A DNA stretch of 12,387 nucleotides, from the NCBI GenBank assembly GCA_002372735.1, contig DFIE01000009.1:1-12387 (forward strand). Reading direction: 5' to 3'. This document shows positions 6,218-11,934 of this stretch, in pieces. How positions within the stretch are numbered: position 1 is the stretch's first letter; each line of letters starts with the position of its first letter. Source of the DNA: Clostridiales bacterium UBA3705. Lineage in GTDB: Bacteria > Bacillota_A > Clostridia > Oscillospirales > Oscillospiraceae. Under the pieces are notes generated by a model. The model did not search any database. It saw only the letters and a list, made by a program, of their open reading frames with translations, and was not told the DNA's origin. Both the position numbers and the translations under genes were made by a program.

Positions 6218-8299
6218 ATGAAAACTCTCTACACCAAACCGGCGGCACGGATCGCCGCCGCCATGCTGCTGGCGCTCACGGTGTTTATGGGGGTGCTGTG
6301 CATCACCGCGGTAGGCCTGATGATGGAGCACAGCAGCTATATCGACGGCGGCTACAGCCTGCGCCAGGACGTCATCCGGGAGCTGCTGCAGCAGGACGCC
6401 GACCGGCTGTACACCTCCAACGTGGTGGAGTACGCGATGCATCCTGCACCTACCGACACGGAGTGGCTGTCTGACAGCCTGGGCTATTACAACGACCCCA
6501 CCCAGACCAACTTTCTGTTCACCTACTACGACAGCAACCACCAGCCCATTCTGAAAAACGAGCTGGTGGAGGACCATGAGGCCCTGCTTCGTACCTTCCA
6601 GACGGTGTTCAGTGACGAAGCCATGCGCTCCATCACCCGCAGCTTTCCGGACGAGGCCTCTGCCAGATCCTTTGAAGACAGCTTCCGCCGGGAGCTGGAG
6701 CCCAACCAGGAGCTCTACTCCGTGGACTGGGTTGTGGAGAGCGACGAGTCCATCACCGTCACCATCAGCAGCTATTTCGGCTCTGAGCTCTATCTCAACG
6801 TGGGCCTGCGCCAGCCCTTGGTGGCCCACGACCAGTACTACCTGGCCCTGAAGGCCCTGGACTGGATGACTGCCCGGCGGATAGAACTGACCTGGGGCGC
6901 GCTGGCCAGTGTGATTCTCAGCGCGGTGCTGCTCACCTTTTTGATCCGGGGGGCCGGCCTGCGCCCCGGAGAGGAGGTGATCCACCAGTCCTGGGCGGAC
7001 AAGCTGCCGCTGGACGGCTTTTTGCTGCTGGTGGCGGCGCTGTGGATCCTGCCCTTTTTGGGACTGGACGCCTGGTCGGACAGCAGCGAACGGGCGCTCT
7101 ACCGGGCCATTGCCATCTCGCTGGTCTTCGGCATCAAGGTAATCTTCCGCACCCTGCTGGCCCTGTGGGTGGTGCTCAGTCTCAGCGTGCGGTGGAAGCT
7201 GGGCACCGTGCTGGACAGAACCCTCCTGTCCCGCCTGTGGCAGTGGCTCAAACGGGGCTTTGGGTTTTTCAGCCGGAACATGGACCTGGTGTGGAAGCAG
7301 TTCTCCGTGTGGCTGCTGCTCAGCGGCGTGGAGGCCCTGGCCATCTTCGGCCTGGGACATCAGGCGGTGCTCTGGCTCTGGGTGGCGGAAAAGCTGCTGC
7401 TCACCCCCCTGTGCCTGGCCCTTGCCATGAATCTGCGGGCCATTGAGCGGGGCGGCCACACCATGCGGGAAAACGGCATTGCAGAGAAGATCGACACCAG
7501 CTGGATGCTGCCCGGCCTGCGCCGCTATGCCGAGGATCTCAACGGCATCGGCCAGGGCCTGCAGCAGGCTGTGGACCAGCAGATGCGCAGCGAGCGGATG
7601 AAGGCGGAGCTGATTACCAACGTCTCCCATGACATCAAAACGCCCCTCACCTCCATTGTGAATTATGTCAACCTGCTCCGCACCAAGGGCCTGGACTCTC
7701 CGGATGCGCCGGAGTATCTTGAGGTGTTGGAGCGGCAGTCCGACCGGCTGAAAAAGCTGGTGGTAGACCTGGTAGAGGCCTCCAAGGCCAGCACAGGCAG
7801 CATGCCGGTGAACCCGGAGCCCACAGACGTGCGTCTGCTGCTCCAGCAGGCGGCGGGGGAGTACAGCGAGCGGCTGGAGGCCCGGCAGATCCAATCGGTG
7901 TTGGACCTGGCGGAGGAGCTTCCGCTGATCCAGGCGGACCCCGAGCTGCTGTGGCGGGTGTTTGACAATTTGCTGCACAACGCCTGCAAGTACACCCAGC
8001 CCCTGACCCGGGTCTATCTCACCGCGGCCATGGTGGAGGGGAAGGTGCAGATTGTGTTCCGCAACGTCTCCAGCGCACCGCTGAACATTGCGCCCCGGGA
8101 GCTGATGGAGCGCTTTGTGCGGGGCGACGCCAGCCGCCACACCGAGGGCAGCGGCCTGGGCCTGGCCATTGCCCAAAGCCTGACCCAGCTGCAGGGGGGC
8201 GAGTTTGACCTGACCATAGACGGGGATCTGTTCAAGGTGACCCTGGCCTTCCCCCCGGCGGCGGATATGCCGGCAGGGGAAGACGAAAAAAACAGTTGA
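6218..8299 (+). CDS. Multi-pass membrane sensor histidine kinase
   Basis: This 693-residue kinase should sense an envelope signal and phosphorylate the regulator encoded just upstream. A membrane helix at about 10-35 and a second at 222-243 enclose an outside domain of some 185 residues. Three further hydrophobic stretches follow (about 268-284, 296-326 and 361-408), so the sensor part is more elaborate than the common two-helix form. After a linker, the dimerisation domain has the phosphorylated His471 in NVSHDIKTPLTSIVNY, then the ATPase domain has the N box around FDNLLHNACKY (582-592) and the G2 box TEGSGLGLAIAQSL (642-655). The usual DxGxG (G1) box is not visible: RNVSSAPLNIAPRELMERFVRGD stands in its place, as in a clostridial VanS-like subgroup. 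GGGGAG precedes the ATG. The stop codon overlaps the next promoter. Confidence 0.93.
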   Translation: MKTLYTKPAARIAAAMLLALTVFMGVLCITAVGLMMEHSSYIDGGYSLRQDVIRELLQQDADRLYTSNVVEYAMHPAPTDTEWLSDSLGYYNDPTQTNFLFTYYDSNHQPILKNELVEDHEALLRTFQTVFSDEAMRSITRSFPDEASARSFEDSFRRELEPNQELYSVDWVVESDESITVTISSYFGSELYLNVGLRQPLVAHDQYYLALKALDWMTARRIELTWGALASVILSAVLLTFLIRGAGLRPGEEVIHQSWADKLPLDGFLLLVAALWILPFLGLDAWSDSSERALYRAIAISLVFGIKVIFRTLLALWVVLSLSVRWKLGTVLDRTLLSRLWQWLKRGFGFFSRNMDLVWKQFSVWLLLSGVEALAIFGLGHQAVLWLWVAEKLLLTPLCLALAMNLRAIERGGHTMRENGIAEKIDTSWMLPGLRRYAEDLNGIGQGLQQAVDQQMRSERMKAELITNVSHDIKTPLTSIVNYVNLLRTKGLDSPDAPEYLEVLERQSDRLKKLVVDLVEASKASTGSMPVNPEPTDVRLLLQQAAGEYSERLEARQIQSVLDLAEELPLIQADPELLWRVFDNLLHNACKYTQPLTRVYLTAAMVEGKVQIVFRNVSSAPLNIAPRELMERFVRGDASRHTEGSGLGLAIAQSLTQLQGGEFDLTIDGDLFKVTLAFPPAADMPAGEDEKNS

Positions 8300-8324
8300 C
8301 AAACGATTTGTCCTGTTATATAAT
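8296..8324 (+). promoter_or_regulatory. Full-consensus promoter of tRNA-Leu
   Basis: TTGACA (8296-8301), 17 bases and TATAAT (8319-8324) match the housekeeping consensus perfectly. The TGA stop of the kinase gene (8297-8299) lies inside the -35 box. Transcription should start near 8331, about 18 bases before the mature tRNA. Confidence 0.93.
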
Positions 8325-8348
8325 ACCCGTGCTTGGAAAAGCGCACCC

Positions 8349-8437
8349 GCGGGAGTGCTGGAATAGGTAGACAGGCAGGCTTGAGGTGCCTGTGTCCAAC
8401 CATAGACGTGTGGGTTCAAGTCCCATCTCCCGCACCA
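8349..8437 (+). tRNA. tRNA-Leu (anticodon GAG), CCA encoded
   Basis: The 89-base gene folds as a class II tRNA. Acceptor arms GCGGGAG (8349-8355) and CTCCCGC (8427-8433) pair fully, followed by A and an encoded CCA (8435-8437). The anticodon stem CAGGC/GCCTG (8376-8380 with 8388-8392) holds loop TTGAGGT with anticodon GAG at 8383-8385, reading CUU and CUC leucine codons. A long variable arm follows and the T loop is TTCAAGT. It has its own strong promoter. Confidence 0.96.
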
Positions 8438-8479
8438 TGAAAAAGTATCTTTTGTCCACGGACAAAAGATACTTTTTCA
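8438..8479 (+). terminator. Perfect 20-bp hairpin directly after the tRNA CCA (probable terminator)
   Basis: The arms 8438-8457 and 8460-8479 are perfect reverse complements around AC. The left arm begins with TGAAAAAG and the right arm ends CTTTTTCA, so the T run is inside the stem instead of after it. It begins on the base right after the CCA. It can serve as terminator for the tRNA in either direction, or be the first element of the palindrome cluster that follows. Confidence 0.65.
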
Positions 8480-8480
8480 G

Positions 8481-8635
8481 TTATATTCGCCTTCGGCGAG
8501 CGAGATTGCTGCGCAGTGATATTCGGCTGACGCCGAGTGCGATTGGGCTTCGCCCAGTTTAGGAGGCGAATATATTCTCACTTTGCGGCTCTGCCGCAAA
8601 ATATCACTGATCCGCAGGCGCAATATCACTTGCAA
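8481..8635. repeat. Cluster of short palindromes with GTGATATT-like linkers
   Basis: Successive small hairpins are visible: TCGCC/GGCGA (8487-8499), CTGCGCAG (8509-8516), TCGGC/GCCGA (8523-8536), TGGGC/GCCCA (8544-8556) and TTTGCGGC/GCCGCAAA (8582-8600), plus a decayed one around 8609-8622. The left half is joined by GTGATATT or close forms (8516-8523), while the right half carries the inverse, AATATCAC (8600-8607, 8622-8629). TATATTCGCC at 8482-8491 is the reverse complement of GGCGAATATA at 8565-8574, so an outer stem could close over the first four hairpins. No coding potential is seen. It looks like a repeat element of gut Clostridia; its name and mechanism are unknown to me. Confidence 0.75.
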
Positions 8636-8657
8636 ATTGCTGTGGTGATGTTATGAT
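8630..8657 (+). promoter_or_regulatory. Possible promoter of the DUF4003 gene
   Basis: TTGCAA (8630-8635), 16 bases and TATGAT (8652-8657) fit a sigma-A promoter of moderate strength. The -35 box is at the right edge of the palindrome cluster. The start would be near 8664, giving a leader of about 63 bases. Confidence 0.5.
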
Positions 8658-8726
8658 AGGTCTGTAGTGATTGGAAGATTTTACACAAGGCGCACCCCCT
8701 GCGTGCAGAAAGAGAGGATACAACCC

Positions 8727-9707
8727 ATGGATCGACAGATGGAAGAAACGTGTGCGTCCCTGGCGGAAAATTACCGGATTCTGGCGGCGGGCAACAAGAT
8801 GTCCTTTACCGAAATGACCCTGGCCTGCGCCGGGGTGTATCTTGCCGCAGGCGTCACCCCGGATTTGGACCGGATCAAAACCTGCAAGAAGCTCCTGAAG
8901 CAGCGGGCGGGGGTATTCTCCAACTTCCGCGGCTCCGATGAGCTGCTTGTGCGCTGCAAAATGGCCCTTGCCCCGGACCCTGCCCTGTATTTTGACAGGC
9001 TGAAGGACGCTTATCAGCAGATCAAGACCTTCTTCAGCGGGGAGCAGACGGTGCTGGCCGCCATGCTCCTGGCCGAGCAGAGCGCCACCGTTGCGCCTGC
9101 GGCGGAAAAGACCAGGCAGATTTACAAAGAGATGAAGCGCGCCCACCCCTGGCTGACCTCCGAAAACGACCTGCCCTTCGCCGCCCTGATGGCGGTGTCC
9201 CACACAGACGCCGCCACCGTGTATGAAAACGCGGAGACCGTCTACGGCCTGCTCAAGGGCAGGCTGAAGGCGGACCGAAACACGCTGCAGATGCTCAGCC
9301 ACGTCCTTGCCGTCAGCGGCGGCCGGGCCGAGGACAAGTGCGAAAAGCTGTGTGCCCTTGCCGAGGGGCTGAAGGCGGCGGGCCATTCCCTGGGCAGGGG
9401 GAGCAGGCTGGCAATCCTGGGCATTCTTGCCGATTCCAACCTGCCTGCAGACCTGCTGGTTGCCCGGATCTGCGAGGCGGACGACTGCCTGAAGCAGTAC
9501 AAGCCCTTCCGGGGCATCTTCGGCGTGGGCCGGGAGTGCCGCAGGATGTTTGCGGTGCAGATGGTGCAGGCCTCTCTGACCGGGCAGGAGGGCAGCGGCG
9601 TCTCCGCCATGCTCACCGCCTCTGTGGAGCTTGCCATCATTACCATGATTCTCATGATGATTGTGGTAAGCAGCTCCGTCTCTGCCAGCACAAGCAGCAG
9701 CCATTAA
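8727..9707 (+). CDS. DUF4003 family protein with C-terminal membrane segment
   Basis: This 326-residue protein matches the pattern of the DUF4003 family of Firmicutes, whose function is unknown. It is almost all helical, with the family-like GVFSNFRG (about 70-77) and a repeated layout of Lys/Glu/Leu-rich helices. At the C-terminus a hydrophobic stretch (about 300-318, AIITMILMMIVV) followed by a Ser-rich tail suggests a single membrane anchor with most of the protein in the cytoplasm; this orientation is inferred. Start ATG at 8727 is chosen over an in-frame ATG at 8667 because GAGAGGA lies about 10 bases upstream and the 8667 start would sit at the predicted transcript start. It is a single-gene unit between the palindrome cluster and a large hairpin. 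No catalytic motif is seen. Confidence 0.82.
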   Translation: MDRQMEETCASLAENYRILAAGNKMSFTEMTLACAGVYLAAGVTPDLDRIKTCKKLLKQRAGVFSNFRGSDELLVRCKMALAPDPALYFDRLKDAYQQIKTFFSGEQTVLAAMLLAEQSATVAPAAEKTRQIYKEMKRAHPWLTSENDLPFAALMAVSHTDAATVYENAETVYGLLKGRLKADRNTLQMLSHVLAVSGGRAEDKCEKLCALAEGLKAAGHSLGRGSRLAILGILADSNLPADLLVARICEADDCLKQYKPFRGIFGVGRECRRMFAVQMVQASLTGQEGSGVSAMLTASVELAIITMILMMIVVSSSVSASTSSSH

Positions 9708-9805
9708 GCCCGCCCACCGTCTCAGACCGCCTTTTCATGGCGCCCGGCGTTTCTTCGCACAGACGGATGCCCTGATGCTTCACAAGGCTTCATCGTATCA
9801 AGCGC

Positions 9806-9845
9806 AAAAAGGAAGAGAATGCGAAAATGCGTTCTCTTCCTTTTG
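9806..9845. terminator. Bidirectional terminator hairpin
   Basis: AAAAGGAAGAGAA (9807-9819) pairs perfectly with 9832-9844, and a T-G pair, two G-C pairs and a G-T pair continue the stem to an AAAA loop (9824-9827). The right arm ends in TTTT and the left arm starts with five A, so it can stop both the DUF4003 transcript and the converging sigma operon. It is 98 bases past the DUF4003 stop. Confidence 0.8.
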
Positions 9846-9847
9846 TC

Positions 9848-9897
9848 AAGCACGCAGGACCCGACGTCCCCCAGGGGGCGCCGGGTCCTGCGTGCTT
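9848..9897. terminator. Second large hairpin between convergent genes
   Basis: A perfect 16-bp stem (9848-9863 with 9882-9897) is extended, after one A-C mismatch, by CG/CG, a T-G pair and CCC/GGG to a 4-base loop. On the plus strand the right arm runs into TTTT, so it can act as a back-up terminator for DUF4003 read-through. On the minus strand no T run follows. It lies 18 bases past the stop of the secreted-protein gene. Confidence 0.65.
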
Positions 9898-9915
9898 TTC
9901 GGCTGAAAGGAAGAA

Positions 9916-10347
9916 TCAAACTGTGACGGTATTGCTGTATACCGTTGCAGTTTCAGAGCTGCCGTTGCAGTAGACCTTAAATACTGCTTTGATGCGATAG
10001 GTTCCGCTGCTCACGGTTGCGGTGAATGTGCGGTTCATTTCGCGGCCGGCGGCGGTTGCGGATATTGCGCTTGCAGACCCAAACGGCGCGCTGACCCAGG
10101 AGCTTCCATTCCAGCGCTGCAAATAGAAGGTGGCGGAAATGCTGGTCGTGCCGACAACCCCCTTGCAGTAGAGCTTTACGGTGAGCGTCTTTCCGCTGGC
10201 TGTCAGCGTGGCTGAAACGTTGGAAATATACGTATACTCGGGCACCAGCGGGTCGCCCGGGCCGGGCGCAACCTCGGCGGCAGATACGGTTACAAACATT
10301 GTGAGCAGCAGAATAAATGCAAGCAGAATTGAGATCATGCGCTTCAT
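9916..10347 (-). CDS. Small secreted protein of unknown function, third gene of the sigma operon
   Basis: I do not recognise a named family for this 143-residue protein. Residues 1-23 form a clear signal peptide (MKRMISILLAFILLLTMFVT, cleavage likely at VSA or VSAA). The mature part starts with a short Pro/Gly linker, then about 110 residues of alternating Thr/Ser/Val-rich strands (SGKTLTVKLYCKG, ISATFYLQRWNGSSWV, SSGTYRIKAVFKVYCNGS) that suggest one beta-sandwich domain. Two Cys residues sit in similar KLYCKG and KVYCNG contexts. No sorting motif or membrane anchor is present, so it is probably released or held by a partner. Start ATG at 10347 is used because GGAGGGA lies 6 bases upstream; a TTG at 10362 lies within that site. 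It begins 15 bases after the DUF4367 gene, so it is co-transcribed and may be the operon's envelope-side effector or signal. Confidence 0.82.
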   Translation of the reverse strand: MKRMISILLAFILLLTMFVTVSAAEVAPGPGDPLVPEYTYISNVSATLTASGKTLTVKLYCKGVVGTTSISATFYLQRWNGSSWVSAPFGSASAISATAAGREMNRTFTATVSSGTYRIKAVFKVYCNGSSETATVYSNTVTV

Positions 10348-10362
10348 AAATTGTCCCTCCAA

Positions 10363-11127
10363 TTATTCATTTTTTGTCAGCGGCACCTCGTGCATGCTGT
10401 CAATTACTTTTTCCAGTTCAAGCAGATCAAACATCCGCGTATCGTCCACGTTCAGTTCATAGAGATAGTTCTGATCGGTCCACAGGTAAACTGTCGGCAG
10501 ACAGGGCTGCATTGCTTCGTTCACAACCATGATGACCTCATAGCCGTTCACGATCACCCGCTCTGCCCGGGAGTTTTCTGAGTTGATATGGACTCCGCTG
10601 AACTCTCCGTCCATCCCGTCTACCTCGACAGCGGCAGCATAATACAGGACATTTTGTGAATAGTTGATTTCCAGCTGCTCCGCGTTTTGATACGTCTGCC
10701 TGACGTTGATATCGTCATAGTCTGCCCGGACCAGCTTGTAGCCCTCGGGCAGATATCCGGGTGCATATGCAGTTTCAATCGTCCGTGGCGCTCTCTCCCG
10801 ATCCTCCGGAGAGATTTCAAAGACGTAGGCCGGTCCGGTGTTGTGCAAAAACAGCCCAACCAGCCCCTCCCGCAGGGCCGGCACGGCAAATACCGTTCCG
10901 GTGAGCAGCAGCACAACAAGGGCCGCAATCAGCAGCGGGCGCAGCAGCCGCAGGGGGCGGGGGCTTTTGGCCGGGGCGGCTTCCAGCCCGGCCAGCATCT
11001 GATCCACTGCCTGTCGGTATGCCGGGGAGAAGTCTGCCCGTTCACCCATATGGGGCACCCGGTCAAACTGCCGGCACGCGGCTTCGGCAAAGCGAACCGT
11101 TTCGAAACTTGTGATTGTTTGCTTCAT
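10363..11127 (-). CDS. DUF4367-domain membrane protein, probable sigma-factor regulator
   Basis: This 254-residue protein has a cytoplasmic N-terminus of about 60 residues, one membrane helix (about 64-82, LLIAALVVLLLTGTVF) and an outer domain. The outer part shows DUF4367-type features: APGYLPEGYKLV (about 125-136), and a closing VYLWTDQNYLYELNVDD...LLELEKVIDSM block. Its place next to an ECF-like sigma gene and its single-helix layout suggest an anti-sigma factor: the inner part would hold the sigma factor and the outer domain would sense the envelope. No zinc-binding HxxxCxxC motif is visible in the inner part. Start ATG at 11127 overlaps the sigma stop as ATGA, with GGAGGTGAG inside the sigma gene's end, so translation is coupled. 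A longer frame to 11181 lies within sigma codons and is not used. Confidence 0.8.
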   Translation of the reverse strand: MKQTITSFETVRFAEAACRQFDRVPHMGERADFSPAYRQAVDQMLAGLEAAPAKSPRPLRLLRPLLIAALVVLLLTGTVFAVPALREGLVGLFLHNTGPAYVFEISPEDRERAPRTIETAYAPGYLPEGYKLVRADYDDINVRQTYQNAEQLEINYSQNVLYYAAAVEVDGMDGEFSGVHINSENSRAERVIVNGYEVIMVVNEAMQPCLPTVYLWTDQNYLYELNVDDTRMFDLLELEKVIDSMHEVPLTKNE

Positions 11128-11672
11128 TTTCGACTCACCTCCCCCATCAGCTTGGAGAGCGCCCTTTTGCCGTTGTGGCAAGTCTGGTACACCGCCTCGC
11201 GGGGCAGGCCCAGGGCAGCCGCGATTGTCGCAGGGGATTCTCCCAGGAAAAACCGGCGCAGCAGGATCTCAGACTGGGTCTGGTCTATCACGTCCAACGC
11301 CTGCAGAAGCGCCTCCCGGTCTGCTTTTTGGGCCAGGTCCTCCTCCATCGTCTGGAGCTTGCGCAGAGAGTACAGGGCGGACAGCTTTTCCCGCACCGCG
11401 GCCTGCCTTGTCTCGGTGCGGAGCAGATTGCAGGCGGCATTCTTTGTGCAGATCAGCAGATAGGCCCTGGCGACCTCGGGGACGGAGACCTCCCGAATGT
11501 GATCAAAGTGCTCAAAAAAAGAGAGCAGCGCAGTTTGTACTGCATCCTCGGCCAAATGGGAGTCCTTTGCGATATAGAAGGCGACGTGGTACAGATCGCT
11601 CTCGTATGCGTTCACATATTCCGTCACCAGGCGCAGCTTCTCCGATTTTCCGGCATTGCGCCCTGCCCCCAT
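11124..11672 (-). CDS. ECF-like sigma-70 family RNA polymerase sigma factor
   Basis: This 182-residue protein has the two-domain layout of ECF sigma factors. Region 2 (about 21-87) includes YESDLYHVAFYIAKDSHLAEDAVQ and AYLLICTKNAACNLLR, where -10 recognition residues lie. Region 4 (about 118-175) has the helix-turn-helix LGESPATIAAALGLPREAVYQTCHNGKRAL for the -35 box. Start ATG at 11672 has AGGAGGTGAG upstream with 8-base spacing; a GTG at 11681 lies within that site. It is the first gene of a three-gene minus-strand operon with the membrane regulator and the secreted protein. Its own promoter looks like a housekeeping one, with no obvious ECF-type AAC/CGT boxes, so autoregulation is not evident. 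Confidence 0.9.
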   Translation of the reverse strand: MGAGRNAGKSEKLRLVTEYVNAYESDLYHVAFYIAKDSHLAEDAVQTALLSFFEHFDHIREVSVPEVARAYLLICTKNAACNLLRTETRQAAVREKLSALYSLRKLQTMEEDLAQKADREALLQALDVIDQTQSEILLRRFFLGESPATIAAALGLPREAVYQTCHNGKRALSKLMGEVSRK

Positions 11673-11694
11673 AGGCCTCACCTCCTACACTGTT

Positions 11695-11723
11695 ATTATC
11701 GCAGATCATGGACAGTTTGTCAA
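11695..11723 (-). promoter_or_regulatory. Sigma-A promoter of the sigma operon
   Basis: On the minus strand TTGACA (11718-11723), 17 bases and GATAAT (11695-11700) are found. The start would be near 11688, leaving only about 16 bases before the ATG, just enough for the ribosome-binding site. Confidence 0.82.
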
Positions 11724-11934
11724 AATCGTAAAATCAACAAAGAATGCGCCGTTTTTTCGCCAAAATTTTCTACATTTTCTGTGGCAAAAATCGGCTTATC
11801 CGGTGTCTGTGCCGGCAATTTCAGCGCTTTAAAAAAATTTTCTTAAATTTTTTCAAAAATCGTGACTAAAACCGCTTCCCCGTGTGTCTTATATATAGAT
11901 CACCAAAAAAGGAGGATTTTCGGAAACCGCAAAA
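11724..11934. other. A/T-rich non-coding stretch
   Basis: This interval is clearly richer in A and T than its surroundings, with runs such as A7 near 11831 and T6 near 11747 and 11850. No reading frame in it has a ribosome-binding site or family similarity. On the plus strand, TATATA near 11890 and AAGGAGG near 11909 resemble a -10 box and a Shine-Dalgarno site, but no matching -35 box or start codon follows at useful distance. It may be the upstream region of the sigma operon or a leader for transcription of the repeat array to its right. Confidence 0.4.

Noticed and set aside
5579..8419. Very long minus-strand open frame (946 codons) opposite the two-component operon and part of the tRNA
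   Set aside because: It is antisense to two well-supported genes and to tRNA-Leu, is rich in His, Gln and Gly as expected of a GC-rich shadow frame, and shows no domain.
8349..8726. Mobile element integrated at the tRNA-Leu 3' end
   Set aside because: No second copy of the tRNA 3' end and no integrase is seen in the window; the palindrome cluster alone does not show integration.
9722..9919. Minus-strand 65-codon frame between the converging genes
   Set aside because: It runs through both large hairpins, is rich in Arg, and has no ribosome-binding site that I can see.
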